Notes: generated by a model not told the origin, from the sequence alone. Counted from the first letter of the stretch, positions 1 through 8,940 are shown. The stretch: 64,000 nt of DNA from Sporosarcina sp. PTS2304 (GCF_003351785.1 NZ_CP031230.1:1364001-1428000), one strand, 5' to 3'. Translations and numbers: made by a program.

Positions 1-104
1 CATGCTACTCCACACTTATTACATCATACACAAATAACACGTAATTTGTTATACCATTATTTACTCTATGAACAGAGCTCACAATATAGGACTAATAGAA
101 AGCA

Positions 105-144
105 AAAGTTGTTCCATTGTTTAGCAAAACAACGGAACAACTTT
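105..144 (-). terminator. Terminator of the deacetylase gene
   Basis: A long inverted repeat has arms AAAGTTGTTCC and GGAACAACTTT, with inner TTGTT/AACAA pairing. It lies just past the stop of the deacetylase gene. Read on the minus strand it ends in a short T run. Confidence 0.75.
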
Positions 145-148
145 ACAA

Positions 149-1534
149 TCAATAATTTTCCATTTCTGAAACAGGTACAAAAGTATAATTTTGAGACTTT
201 AAAAATTCTAGAACCGCTTCAAGACCTTCTGCAGTAGATTCATGAATATCATGCATTAACACAATGCTATTTTCTTTTAAATCCGTTTTAATACTTTCTA
301 GCAATTTTTCTGGATCTAAATGTTCCCAATCCAATGTGTCCACATTCCACAATACGACAGGCAATTTTGAGCTCTCGCGCACACGCTGATCTACCGCTCC
401 GTATGGCGGTCTGAATACTGTTGCATGTTGACCTGTGGCTTGTAAAATAGCTTCTTCCGTTCCTTGCACTTCATGATGAAGGTCTTCATCTGTCAAATTG
501 GGTAGTGGCGGATGGTTCCATGAATGATTTCCTATTTCATGCCCTGCGTCTGCTACCATTCTTGCTATTTCTGGGTATTCCTGCACCCTGTTTCCAAGCA
601 TAAAAAATGTAGCTTTTACATCATACTTTTCTAATGTTTTAAGAATTTTTTCTGTATAGTGAGGATCTGGTCCATCGTCAAACGTTAAGGCAATTTTTTT
701 CTCTTGTCGTTCTACTACATGGTCCACTTGAAATTCCTTTGCTACATATGGATTAATGTCTTTCCATGGAATTTCTATTTGTACAGGCCCTGCTTGACGC
801 TTCGTCATTACGCCCGTTGCATAGTATAGAATTAGTTCATCATCAGTTAATGCAAAATTACGGTAGTTGGCCCATATAGGTTCAGTAGGTTGCCATACAC
901 TATCGATGATTAACGAGTTTTGCAGTGCGGTATTCTCATAAATTTGGTCTCTAACTATTTTTGCGATACGTTTCAAATTTTCTGCATTGTGATTGACTAC
1001 ATCTGCCATTGTGGGCATTATTCCTGTTTCAGGATTAAGATGAAATGTTCGTACTTCCATAATACTGTCTTCATTGCTTACAGTCTTTGTTGCATGTAAT
1101 ACGAATGAAAGATAGCCTGTGGAATGTCGTATCGTCTCAAAAGTTACGTTCAGCCGCCCATGTGTGTCACGGCTGGAATTCTCGTTCAATACTTGATAAT
1201 CTTTTTTCAAACTTTTTATATAGACTGCTACTTCTTGGTTAAAATTTTCAAATTCACTTTTAGGATATTGTATAGAAAATGGCATTCGCTGATCGTCCAT
1301 TGTTTCAGTCACAATGTTAATACCCCGAATACTCGAATCTTTTGAATGAATGTTCACTTCCGTTTTTGATCGATCAGCTGACTGATGTTTGCCTCTATTT
1401 GGTGAAGCACTCGTTGAACTAGTAAATGAGTGAATGATTAAAAAAAGAACAGTAATTGTTAATATAGTAATCACACTTAAAAAACCGATATTAATTAACC
1501 GCATCCGACGTTTTCTTTTGTTGTCTTTCTTCAT
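149..1534 (-). CDS. Membrane-anchored polysaccharide deacetylase (PdaC-like)
   Basis: A 461-residue type II membrane protein. There is a basic N-terminus and one membrane segment at about residues 12-35. A middle region (about 70-265) resembles the DUF4163/DUF3298 module of PdaC/RsiV-type proteins. A C-terminal NodB deacetylase domain follows (about 275-455). The catalytic motifs are visible: TFDDGPD near 284-290 with the paired Asp, the metal-binding NHSWNHP, the RPPYG motif and a late LMHDIHE. It should remove N-acetyl groups from peptidoglycan or another surface glycan outside the cell. It stands alone, divergent from trhO, with its own terminator. The DUF3298 assignment is by family resemblance. 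Confidence 0.88.
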   Translation of the reverse strand: MKKDNKRKRRMRLINIGFLSVITILTITVLFLIIHSFTSSTSASPNRGKHQSADRSKTEVNIHSKDSSIRGINIVTETMDDQRMPFSIQYPKSEFENFNQEVAVYIKSLKKDYQVLNENSSRDTHGRLNVTFETIRHSTGYLSFVLHATKTVSNEDSIMEVRTFHLNPETGIMPTMADVVNHNAENLKRIAKIVRDQIYENTALQNSLIIDSVWQPTEPIWANYRNFALTDDELILYYATGVMTKRQAGPVQIEIPWKDINPYVAKEFQVDHVVERQEKKIALTFDDGPDPHYTEKILKTLEKYDVKATFFMLGNRVQEYPEIARMVADAGHEIGNHSWNHPPLPNLTDEDLHHEVQGTEEAILQATGQHATVFRPPYGAVDQRVRESSKLPVVLWNVDTLDWEHLDPEKLLESIKTDLKENSIVLMHDIHESTAEGLEAVLEFLKSQNYTFVPVSEMENY

Positions 1535-1854
1535 GTTAAGACTCCTTTATCAAGAGAACTACTACTTTCTAAAAATGCAGCTTCTATTTATTGCCACCGC
1601 TATGAATATATGTCTGGCTAATAGTATACTACAAAATGAAAATGAAACAATCATTTCCTTAGTGCACTCATACATTTCCTCTTATTATTGCAGGTCACAA
1701 TTCCTTTAAAACACTTTTATAATAATACATTTTATGTTATAATGCGTAAGATCCGAATCTTGCAAATCCGGATGAAGGGACAATACTTCCCTTTTATACA
1801 CACCGATCTCGGCTGTTGTCTATTGCAAAGAGAAAACAGAAGGCGGTAATTACA
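1535..1854 (+). promoter_or_regulatory. trhO promoter and structured leader
   Basis: This is the divergent intergenic region. A perfect TATAAT at 1738-1743 is the likely -10 for trhO; I see no clear -35. The leader of about 105 nt can fold into ATCCG/CGGAT (1751-1755 with 1769-1773), followed by AAGGGA/TCCCTT (1775-1780 with 1788-1793) and a TTTT run. That is a terminator-like arrangement. It matches no riboswitch class that I recognise. I see nothing else in this stretch. Confidence 0.4.
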
Positions 1855-2829
1855 ATGGAAAAGAAAGACTATCGAGTATTATTATTTTACAAATATGTCA
1901 CGATTGAGGATCCCGAAGAGTTCGCGGCATCCCATTTGGCATTTTGTAAAGAACAAGGGTTGAAAGGCCGTATCTTAGTAGGAGAAGAAGGCATTAATGG
2001 AACATGTTCTGGAACGGTTGAACAAACGAACGCTTATATGGATCATATGAAAGCTGATCCACGCTTTGCGGATATTTGGTTTAAAATTGATGAAACAGAC
2101 GGTCATGCATTTAAAAAAATGCACGTACGCCATCGTCCAGAAATTGTAAACTTAAGCTTGCCAGAAGATGTAAACCCTTTAGAACTAACAGGCGAATATC
2201 TTGAACCAGAACAATTTTTACAGCAAATGCAAGAAGAAAATACAGTAGTATTAGATGCGCGGAATGATTATGAATATGATTTAGGTCACTTCCGCGGTGC
2301 GATTCGTCCGGATATTGAAAACTTCCGCGATCTTCCGGACTGGGTTTTGGAAAACAAAGCACAACTTGAAGGTAAGAAAATTTTGGCTTACTGCACGGGT
2401 GGAATCCGCTGTGAAAAATTCACTGGTTGGTTAAAGCGTGAAGGATTTGAAGACGTTGCGCACTTACACGGTGGAATCGTATCATATGGAAAAGACCCCA
2501 AAGCAAAAGGCCAGCTTTGGGATGGACAGTGTTACGTATTCGATGAGCGCATTGCAGTCCCAATTAACCAAGTGGAGCATGTAGTTGTCGGTCGTGATCA
2601 TTTTGACGGCACGCCATGTGAGCGTTACGTAAACTGTGCAAATCCTGAATGTAACGCTAAAATTCTTTGCTCCGAAGAAAACGAGCACATCTATATGCGT
2701 AGCTGTTCAGACGACTGCCGTACGCACCCGCGTAATCGTTATTTCGTAGAGCACGAACTAACAGTTGCTGAATATGATGAACGTCTGGCTAAAATAGAAG
2801 AATTGCGTGAGAGTAACGTTATAATTTAA
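1855..2829 (+). CDS. trhO: tRNA uridine(34) hydroxylase TrhO (rhodanese family)
   Basis: This protein performs the oxygen-dependent hydroxylation of U34 in tRNA, the first step toward 5-methoxyuridine or 5-carboxymethoxyuridine at the wobble base. From the ATG at 1855 it has 324 residues. An N-terminal domain (1-100, [12 protein letters not shown] motif) is followed by a rhodanese domain (about 120-225) whose active loop carries Cys180 in CTGGIRC. A Cys-rich tail follows (four-plus Cys around CERYVNC, NPEC and SCSDDC), probably a zinc site. A TTG 39 bases upstream is in frame. The ATG is preferred because AAGGCGG precedes it and homologues begin M-x-K-x-Y-R-V-L-L. Confidence 0.93.
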   Translation: MEKKDYRVLLFYKYVTIEDPEEFAASHLAFCKEQGLKGRILVGEEGINGTCSGTVEQTNAYMDHMKADPRFADIWFKIDETDGHAFKKMHVRHRPEIVNLSLPEDVNPLELTGEYLEPEQFLQQMQEENTVVLDARNDYEYDLGHFRGAIRPDIENFRDLPDWVLENKAQLEGKKILAYCTGGIRCEKFTGWLKREGFEDVAHLHGGIVSYGKDPKAKGQLWDGQCYVFDERIAVPINQVEHVVVGRDHFDGTPCERYVNCANPECNAKILCSEENEHIYMRSCSDDCRTHPRNRYFVEHELTVAEYDERLAKIEELRESNVII

Positions 2830-2836
2830 CAAATAT

Positions 2837-2885
2837 AAAAGGATGTCTCTGAAGTAACAACACTTCTTTCAAGAGACATCCTTTT
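2837..2885 (+). terminator. trhO terminator
   Basis: Arms AAAAGGATGTCTCT and AGAGACATCCTTTT pair perfectly and end in a T run immediately after the trhO stop. Confidence 0.9.
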
Positions 2886-2905
2886 ATCTGTAATTTTGCA
2901 TAAAC

Positions 2906-3233
2906 GCAATTTGCGAACTTTGGCTTTCAACTCCTAGTTTTCCCGGTCCTTCTGTTGCCACTCGTTATAAATCAGGTCGATCTTCGCTTCCAGTTTCTGA
3001 TTCACCTGCACCAAATCGGTCTGGCGAAAACGCTCTATGTTCTACTTCAGCCAATCGCTGAATTCCTACTTGATGGTCTGCTCATAGCGTAATTTTTGCG
3101 TATTCAGATGTGAGCGCTCATAGTCGATGTCTGAATTGGATTTGCTTTTGCCCTGCCGTTAGTTGTGTTTTGGGATTCCCTGTACGTCTGAAATCTTGAA
3201 TTTCTGTACACGAATGGTGGTGTAATTGGCCAT
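2906..3233 (-). pseudogene. Decayed MobV/Pre plasmid mobilisation (relaxase) gene
   Basis: The minus strand reads MANYTTIRVQKFKISD, then VQGIPKHN, a stop, RQGKSKSNSDIDYERSHLN, another stop and further stops. The conserved N-terminus of MOBV/Pre relaxases (RxQKxK, a KHNxR-type motif, SNxDID, RSxLN) is therefore present but broken by nonsense codons. The first stop sits where family members have Gln in KHNQR. The downstream part reads as a short Lys/Glu-rich, coiled-coil-like stretch (QVNQKLEAKIDLIYNEWQQ). It looks like the C-terminus of the same family joined after an internal deletion. A full gene would be some 400 codons. This is a relic of an integrated mobilisable plasmid, lying between trhO and the pst operon. 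Confidence 0.72.
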
Positions 3234-3345
3234 GATTTCAAAGTCCCATTTTTCTAGAAAAACGCATCTCAATACGGCCAGAATAACATATCGGGCGAGG
3301 AGAACCAAAAAAATTAGTGTAGGCTCTGCCGAGGGATAAATGCAA

Positions 3346-3364
3346 GGGAGCATAGAACGCTCCC
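3346..3364 (-). other. Hairpin upstream of the Mob relic, possible oriT remnant
   Basis: GGGAGC and GCTCCC form a perfect 6-bp stem around a 7-base loop, about 110 bp upstream of the relaxase relic start. MOBV plasmids carry the nick site (RSA/oriT) as an inverted repeat just upstream of mob. The identification rests on position and shape only. Confidence 0.35.
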
Positions 3365-3530
3365 CAAAGGTCAAAAGCACCTCGTTTCCAAATGCCAATT
3401 TCTTCGGAAAATCAACAGGCTTATAAATTGGATTTACTACGAAATTTAAACTTTAACTGAAGACGCTTATTATTTACATGCTCTAGTACATTGACGATTT
3501 ACTTGTTTGAGAATTATACTTAGTAAACCG

Positions 3531-4307
3531 TCATCCAAATTTTCCATTTATATAATCTTTTGTTTCTGAAAATGACGGTGAATTAAAAATAGTTTCTGTA
3601 GAACCGTACTCTTTTACCTCTCCGTTCAAGAAAAATGTTGTAAAATCTGAAATTCGTTCGGCCTGTTGCATATTATGCGTGACAATCACAATTGTGTAGT
3701 TGTTTTTCAGGGTTTGGATTAATTCTTCCACTTTGCCAGTAGAAATTGGATCGAGCGCAGAGGTCGGTTCATCCATCAATAGTATTTGAGGTTGTGTCGC
3801 CAATGTCCTTGCGATTGTTAACCGTTGTTGCTGTCCGCCTGAAAGACCTGTAGCAGACTTATTCAATTGATCTTTCACTTCATCCCATAGCGCGGAAGCA
3901 CGTAAATTGTTCTCTACAATCTCGTCCAATACTCGTTTATTATTCTCTCCTTGAATCCGTGGACCGTAGGCGACATTTTCGTAAATTGATAATGGAAATA
4001 CGGATCCATGTTGGAAAACCATGCCTACTTTCTTTCTCAACTCCACCGGATCAACAGAGGACTTGATTATATTATTCTCTCCTATCCAAATAGCTCCTTC
4101 TGTCCGCGTGCCTGGAATCAAATCGTTCATACGATTCATCGTTCGTAAAAAAGTTGACTTGCCGCATCCGGAAGGTCCAATAAGCGCCGTGATTTGTTTT
4201 TCTTCAAGTGTCAGATTGATATCTTTCAACGCATGATGGGAATCATAATAGAATTGAAGATTTTCCGTTTGAATTGCCGACTGTTTTCTTATTGCCATTT
4301 GCACCAT
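3531..4307 (-). CDS. pstB: Phosphate ABC transporter ATP-binding protein (second PstB)
   Basis: This is the ATPase of the high-affinity phosphate importer, 258 residues from the ATG at 4307. That start has GGGGGAG six bases upstream, overlapping the stop of the preceding pstB. A longer reading into the neighbour is not credible. Walker [11 protein letters not shown]-loop, LSGGQQQR signature, Walker B ILLMDEP and the H-loop VTHNMQ are intact. It is the last gene of the operon and differs clearly from the copy before it, so the two are diverged paralogues. B. subtilis also has two pstB genes in its pst operon. No phoU follows. Confidence 0.93.
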   Translation of the reverse strand: MVQMAIRKQSAIQTENLQFYYDSHHALKDINLTLEEKQITALIGPSGCGKSTFLRTMNRMNDLIPGTRTEGAIWIGENNIIKSSVDPVELRKKVGMVFQHGSVFPLSIYENVAYGPRIQGENNKRVLDEIVENNLRASALWDEVKDQLNKSATGLSGGQQQRLTIARTLATQPQILLMDEPTSALDPISTGKVEELIQTLKNNYTIVIVTHNMQQAERISDFTTFFLNGEVKEYGSTETIFNSPSFSETKDYINGKFG

Positions 4308-4320
4308 TGCTATTCTCCCC

Positions 4321-5151
4321 CTATCCGATTCGCCCATCGATGTAAAGAGCAGTTTGTTCATTACGTGGGTGATTAAAAATTTGTTCAGTCTGCCCATGTT
4401 CAATCACACGCCCCATATAAAAATAAGCTGCTTCATCTGAAATTCGTGCGGCTTGTTGCATATTATGAGTAACAATCACAATCGTGTAGTCTTTTTTTAA
4501 CTGCGAAATTAATTCTTCTATTTTGGCGGTAGAGATCGGATCAAGTGCAGATGCAGGTTCATCGAGCAATAATACGCTCGGTTGCATAGCAAGAGCTCTT
4601 GCTATGCAGAGCCGCTGTTGCTGTCCACCTGACAATTGTAGTGCCGAAGTATGTAATTGATCTTTCACCTCATCCCAAAGTGCAGCTTTTTTTAAACTAT
4701 CTTCTACTATTTCCTGTAAATCAGACTGTTTTTTCACTCCATGACGTATGGGACCGGCTGCTACATTTTTAAAAATGGATTTTGCAAACGGAACAGGGCG
4801 CTGAAATACCATTCCGATTTGTTTGCGAACTTCAAGTAGATTGACTTGCGGAGAATGAAGTTCTACACCTTCATAATAAATTTCCCCATACGTACGACAT
4901 TGATCAATCGTTTCATTCATTCGATTGATTGAACGTAAAAATGTCGATTTTCCGCATCCTGACGGACCGATTAGCGCTGTGACGGATTGTTTCGGAAATA
5001 CTAAACTGACTTGTTCTACCGCCCGATGCTCACCATAATATACAGATAGATTATTCGTTTGCAGGACAGAATTTCTTTGAAAATTCAGGTTGGTTGCTGT
5101 TTGTGCTATAGTAGATTTCATTCGGACAGGCTGTAAAGCAACTGATTGCAT
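4321..5151 (-). CDS. pstB: Phosphate ABC transporter ATP-binding protein (first PstB)
   Basis: A 276-residue ATPase with Walker [18 protein letters not shown], Walker [12 protein letters not shown] and the VTHNMQQA switch. The ATG at 5151 has AGAGGAGG upstream, and pstA ends 13 bases before it. The first 30 residues form an extension ahead of the ABC core that the second copy lacks. Either copy could pair with PstA/PstC. Which of the two works under which condition cannot be read from the sequence. Confidence 0.94.
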   Translation of the reverse strand: MQSVALQPVRMKSTIAQTATNLNFQRNSVLQTNNLSVYYGEHRAVEQVSLVFPKQSVTALIGPSGCGKSTFLRSINRMNETIDQCRTYGEIYYEGVELHSPQVNLLEVRKQIGMVFQRPVPFAKSIFKNVAAGPIRHGVKKQSDLQEIVEDSLKKAALWDEVKDQLHTSALQLSGGQQQRLCIARALAMQPSVLLLDEPASALDPISTAKIEELISQLKKDYTIVIVTHNMQQAARISDEAAYFYMGRVIEHGQTEQIFNHPRNEQTALYIDGRIG

Positions 5152-5164
5152 AGAAATCCTCCTC

Positions 5165-6049
5165 TTAATTGGCGCTCATCTTTTTGAAGACTGCATTCCC
5201 AATAATACGTGAAGTGAAATTAAAGAACAAAATTGAAATAATGAGTAATGCTGCGGCTCCGTCTGAAATCGCTGCAGCATTGGGCATAATACCTTCACTA
5301 TTAACTTTCCATATATGTACAGCCATCGTTTCGGCCGGTCTGAATGGATTTAGCGGAGACGTCGCCGACAGCGGATTCCAGTTTGTGAAGTCTATAACGG
5401 GTGTGCTCATACCTGCTGTATAAATCAATGCTGCGGCTTCTCCAAACACTCGTCCTGATGCCAAGATAATGCCTGTTACGATTCCTGGCAATGCTGCAGG
5501 TAAGATGATCGTCGTAATCGTTTCCCACTTTGAATAGCCAAGTGCCCAGCCTGCCTCGCGCTGTGCTTTCGGTACGTTGCTTATTGACTGCTCCACTACC
5601 CGCACGAGCAATGGTAAATTGAATACTGAAAGCGCCAATGCTCCTGATATAATCGAAAACCCCCACCCCATATAAAGTACGAAAAATAGAAACCCGAACA
5701 GCCCTACCACTATCGAAGGTAGCGAAGATAACACTTCAATTAATACACGTAAACAACGTATCATCCAATGATTTTTAGCATACTCGGCCAAATAAATACC
5801 TGCACCGATGGCAATCGGTATGGAAATCATCAGTGTCAATACGAGTAAATAAAATGAATTGAACAATTGTGGGCCCACACCGCCGCCTTCTTTAAAAATT
5901 TGCGGAGGGGAAGTGATAAATTGCCAGCTAAGCTGCGGCATTCCTTTTACAAAAACGAATCCGAGTAGCCCTGCTAAAACTGTAATTATAATTCCTGCCA
6001 CTGCATATAATAAAGTCGTTGCAAGTTGATCTTTCTTTTTAGCAGACAT
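5165..6049 (-). CDS. pstA: Phosphate ABC transporter permease PstA
   Basis: A 294-residue inner-membrane permease with about six hydrophobic segments and the binding-protein-dependent transport loop (EAGWALGYSKWETITTI, then LPAALPGIVTG). The ATG at 6049 overlaps the pstC stop as TAATG. GAAGGGG lies just upstream inside pstC, so a longer upstream start is rejected. Translation is probably coupled to pstC. Confidence 0.94.
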   Translation of the reverse strand: MSAKKKDQLATTLLYAVAGIIITVLAGLLGFVFVKGMPQLSWQFITSPPQIFKEGGGVGPQLFNSFYLLVLTLMISIPIAIGAGIYLAEYAKNHWMIRCLRVLIEVLSSLPSIVVGLFGFLFFVLYMGWGFSIISGALALSVFNLPLLVRVVEQSISNVPKAQREAGWALGYSKWETITTIILPAALPGIVTGIILASGRVFGEAAALIYTAGMSTPVIDFTNWNPLSATSPLNPFRPAETMAVHIWKVNSEGIMPNAAAISDGAAALLIISILFFNFTSRIIGNAVFKKMSAN

Positions 6050-6978
6050 TAGCGGTTTTTCCCCTTCCCGACCATTCGGACTATAATTGTGAAAAATAAT
6101 GACATAAGCAATAGCACAAATGCAAGTGACCATAGTGCATTATTCTCTACTTGCCCAATAACGGTATATCCCATACCCATCGTTAATATACTTGTAAGAG
6201 TAGATGCGGGTTCAAATAGTGAATGAGGAATGACCGAAGCATTTCCAATAACCATTTGAACAGCTAGCGCTTCACCAAAAGCACGGGCCATTCCGAAAAT
6301 CACTGCCATCATTAAACCAGGTTTAGCAGTTTTCAAAACTACTTTGCAAATCATTTGCCATCTTGTAGAACCGAGTGCAAGAGAGGCTTCACGTAATGAA
6401 CGCGGTACAGACTGAATAGCATCTAGCGCCAAACTTGTGATAGTCGGAAGAATCATGACGGATAATACAATTGTTCCTGCAGCAATTCCAAAACCGCTGA
6501 CCGGAAATAAGTTACGTAAAAATGGAACCACTACGCTCAACCCAATCAAACCATAGACTACTGATGGAATACCCACTAATAACTCTATCACAGGCTGCAT
6601 AATTTTCTTACCGGCTCTCGGAGCAATTTCACTCATAAATATTGCTGCACCAATTGCGAGTGGGGCAGCAAGCAGAGCGGATAGCCCCGTAACTGCCAAT
6701 GACCCTACCAAGAATGGCAACGCACCAATACTGGGAGTACCCAGGGAATTGACTTCCGCTGGATTCCATGTGGTACCTGTAAAAAACTCTTTGACGCTAC
6801 CGTCATTTACAATGAATGTGGATAGCCCTTTTGAAGAGACTAGTGATACAATTGCTACTGTAATGGTTGCTGTCAAAGCGACAGTGAGGAAAGTTATCCA
6901 CTTACCAAGCCGTTCAATACGAGTTTTATTGCTTTTTCTGTATAATGGATGATCCGTCTCTTTAATCATCTTGACCAT
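6049..6978 (-). CDS. pstC: Phosphate ABC transporter permease PstC
   Basis: A 309-residue permease with an N-terminal membrane segment at about 27-50 and a further five or so hydrophobic segments. The EAA-type loop reads REASLALGSTRWQMICKVV. It partners PstA to form the phosphate channel. The start at 6978 has AAAGGAG eight bases upstream, and 42 bases separate it from pstS. Confidence 0.94.
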   Translation of the reverse strand: MVKMIKETDHPLYRKSNKTRIERLGKWITFLTVALTATITVAIVSLVSSKGLSTFIVNDGSVKEFFTGTTWNPAEVNSLGTPSIGALPFLVGSLAVTGLSALLAAPLAIGAAIFMSEIAPRAGKKIMQPVIELLVGIPSVVYGLIGLSVVVPFLRNLFPVSGFGIAAGTIVLSVMILPTITSLALDAIQSVPRSLREASLALGSTRWQMICKVVLKTAKPGLMMAVIFGMARAFGEALAVQMVIGNASVIPHSLFEPASTLTSILTMGMGYTVIGQVENNALWSLAFVLLLMSLFFTIIVRMVGKGKNR

Positions 6979-7020
6979 AATTGCGCTCCTTTCGAACTTT
7001 TTGTGATCGGATCAAAAGTA

Positions 7021-7911
7021 TTATTTTTTCGTAATCACACCTTTTGCATCACGTTCGACTTGCATGCCTGTTACCGGTAAATATCCCATTTCTGGAATCA
7101 ATACTTCTTGCACGTCTTCTGTCAACATATATCTAATCAAATCTTTCGCAAGCCCTTTCGCTTCACCATTCGTATACATATGCTGATATGCCCAAATTTC
7201 CCATGCATTTGACTCAACATTTTCACGAGTCGGTTCTACTTCATTCACTTGTAGGGCTGTAGTCGTTTGATCAAAATAAGAAAATGCTAAGTAACTAATC
7301 GCACCGGGTGTTTCACTAACAATTTTTCGAACCGTACCAGAAGAATCTTGTTCTTGCGCATCTATAGGCTCTTTCCCTTGTAAAGCGAATGCTTCAAAGG
7401 TAGCACGTGTTCCAGATCCTTTGGCACGATTAATAACAATGATCTCCTGATCTGCTCCGCCAAGCTCCTTCCAGTTTGTAATTTTTCCTGTAAAGACATC
7501 TATTAATTGTTCAGTTGTTATATTGTCTATACCTGTCTCAGAATGAGTTACAGGTCCCATTCCAACAACAGCAACTTTATGATCTACTAAGTTACTCGCA
7601 TCGACACCTTCTTTTTCTTCAGCAAAAATATCCGAATTCCCGATATCTACTGCACCTTCACTTATTTTACTCAACCCTGTTCCACTGCCTCCACCTTGTA
7701 CGTTGATGACAGTGCCTGGATTCTTCACCGTATATTGTTGAGCAGCTGCTTCGACCAGTGGTTGCAGTGCACTTGAACCTACTGCCATAATCTGTTCTGC
7801 AGCCTGTTTTTTCGTCTCACTTTCGTCTGCTTTCATACTGCTACAAGCTGCGACCACCCACGTACAAAACATAACAAAAGCCAACACTGTAAACCGATTA
7901 TGCTTTTTCAT
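7021..7911 (-). CDS. pstS: Phosphate-binding lipoprotein PstS
   Basis: The extracellular phosphate receptor of the Pst importer, 296 residues. The N-terminus is a lipoprotein signal peptide ending in a VVAAC lipobox, with Cys23 the likely lipidated residue. The phosphate-binding family signatures follow: GSSALQPL, the Gly-rich VQGGGSGTGL loop, GNSDIF, and RAKGSGTRATFEAF. It is the first gene of the operon, just downstream of the PhoP-type boxes. GGGGGA lies ten bases before the ATG. Confidence 0.95.
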   Translation of the reverse strand: MKKHNRFTVLAFVMFCTWVVAACSSMKADESETKKQAAEQIMAVGSSALQPLVEAAAQQYTVKNPGTVINVQGGGSGTGLSKISEGAVDIGNSDIFAEEKEGVDASNLVDHKVAVVGMGPVTHSETGIDNITTEQLIDVFTGKITNWKELGGADQEIIVINRAKGSGTRATFEAFALQGKEPIDAQEQDSSGTVRKIVSETPGAISYLAFSYFDQTTTALQVNEVEPTRENVESNAWEIWAYQHMYTNGEAKGLAKDLIRYMLTEDVQEVLIPEMGYLPVTGMQVERDAKGVITKK

Positions 7912-8006
7912 CTACTATGTCCCCCTAGTTTTTTCGTTATAGTAACAGCTCACTTTCCACTGCTTCTTAACTATAATCAAAGAGTATTAAGGGCTGATGG
8001 ATGAAA

Positions 8007-8034
8007 TGTAAAGGTTGTGTAAAGATTCTGTATA
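8007..8034 (-). promoter_or_regulatory. PhoP-box array upstream of pstS
   Basis: Read on the minus strand, TATACA, TTTACA and TTTACA occur in register with exactly 5 bases between each (11-bp period). This matches the PhoP direct-repeat consensus TT(A/T/C)ACA known from B. subtilis. A possible -10 (TATAGT on the minus strand) lies at 7970-7975. That would put the array at roughly -44 to -71, a position suited to activation under phosphate starvation. Confidence 0.8.
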
Positions 8035-8035
8035 G

Positions 8036-8078
8036 AAAAAGGCTGAAGAGTAAATCCTATGTGGATTCGTCTTCAGCC
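8036..8078 (-). terminator. Terminator of the PhoP-like regulator gene
   Basis: Arms GGCTGAAGA and TCTTCAGCC, with an inner AATCC/GGATT pair, are followed on the minus strand by five T. The T run directly abuts the PhoP boxes, so the regulator and pstS should be separate transcripts. Confidence 0.85.
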
Positions 8079-8098
8079 ATCGTATGTATTTGGATTTC

Positions 8099-8800
8099 TC
8101 AATCAATCGACCCTTCAAATTTATAACCAAATCCCCTGACCGTCTTAATATAGACAGGTCGTTTTGCATCGCATTCAATCTTTTCTCGTAAGTGACTAAT
8201 ATGTACGTCTACAACCCGAGAATCCCCTGTGTAGTCATATTTCCATATCGCATTCAGTAATTGCTCACGATGCAGAACTTTTTCAGAGTGACGCATTAAA
8301 TACAGTAAGAGTTCGAATTCCTTCGGGGTGAGATCCAGTAACTTTCCATTTTGGAAAGCTTCGATTCGTTCAGGATAAATCAACAGACTACCCGTACGAA
8401 GTTCAGATGTCGGTTCTTCTGCAACAGAACCTTGCAACTCTATTCTACGAAAGATAGCTTTTACACGGGCAAGTAATTCTCTTGGACTAAATGGCTTTGT
8501 CAAGTAGTCATCTGCACCAAGTTCAAGTCCCAGCACTTTATCAAACTCATCTCCTCTAGCAGTCAAAATCAAAATAGGCGTATGAATTTTTTCCTGTCGT
8601 AGTGTTTTACATACTTCCATTCCGTCCATTCCCGGAAGCATAATATCAAGCAGTAGTAAATCCGGCTTCTCTAGCAACGTCATAGATATCGCTGTATTTC
8701 CATCCCTCGCTACGTACACAGTATATCCTGCTTGCTCTAAGTTATATTGCAAAAGAGTAGCTATCGACTGTTCGTCTTCTACAACTAATACTTTTTTCAT
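8099..8800 (-). CDS. OmpR/PhoB-family response regulator, PhoP-like, no linked kinase
   Basis: A 233-residue regulator. The receiver domain (1-120) has the acidic pair at 8-9, phosphoacceptor Asp52 in LLDIMLP, and the switch Lys in KPFSPREL. A C-terminal winged helix (about 135-230) ends in TVRGFGYKFE. It is strikingly similar to the phoP product at 35.3-36.1 kb. The two share the NLEQA/TLEQA, EVCKTLR, LTARG-E, GADDY-TKPFSPRE, YPER-EA and RVVDVHISHLR-type segments. No histidine kinase gene adjoins it. Its place just upstream of the PhoP-boxed pst operon suggests a role in phosphate control. Start: AAAGGAG lies ten bases before the ATG. Confidence 0.9.
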   Translation of the reverse strand: MKKVLVVEDEQSIATLLQYNLEQAGYTVYVARDGNTAISMTLLEKPDLLLLDIMLPGMDGMEVCKTLRQEKIHTPILILTARGDEFDKVLGLELGADDYLTKPFSPRELLARVKAIFRRIELQGSVAEEPTSELRTGSLLIYPERIEAFQNGKLLDLTPKEFELLLYLMRHSEKVLHREQLLNAIWKYDYTGDSRVVDVHISHLREKIECDAKRPVYIKTVRGFGYKFEGSID

Positions 8801-8840
8801 CTGATTAGCTCCTTTACGGCTACGTATCGATTTTTCTTAA

Positions 8841-8870
8841 AGTCTACATTTGTACTGTATGGTGAGTCAA
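8841..8870 (-). promoter_or_regulatory. Possible promoter of the PhoP-like regulator gene
   Basis: Minus-strand TTGACT (-35), an 18-base spacer and TAGACT (-10), about 40 bases upstream of the start codon. A reasonable sigmaA match, not tested further. Confidence 0.45.
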
Positions 8871-8900
8871 CAGGCATGATCCACGTACATATTTTATACG

Positions 8901-8934
8901 AAAAACCTGTATGGAAATGCCTCTCCATACAGGT
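8901..8934 (-). terminator. Terminator of the ferredoxin-NADP reductase gene
   Basis: Perfect 11-bp arms ACCTGTATGGA / TCCATACAGGT around an 8-base loop, followed on the minus strand by TTTTT. Confidence 0.9.
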
Positions 8935-8940
8935 GTTCTG

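Noticed and set aside
3531-5151. Two pstB genes as a frameshifted or falsely duplicated single gene
   Set aside because: Each has a full set of ATPase motifs, its own ribosome binding site and clearly different sequence. Paired pstB genes are normal in this group.
5301-5666. 121-codon frame inside pstA on the same strand
   Set aside because: It is a frame-shifted reading of the pstA permease with no hydrophobic pattern or motif of its own.
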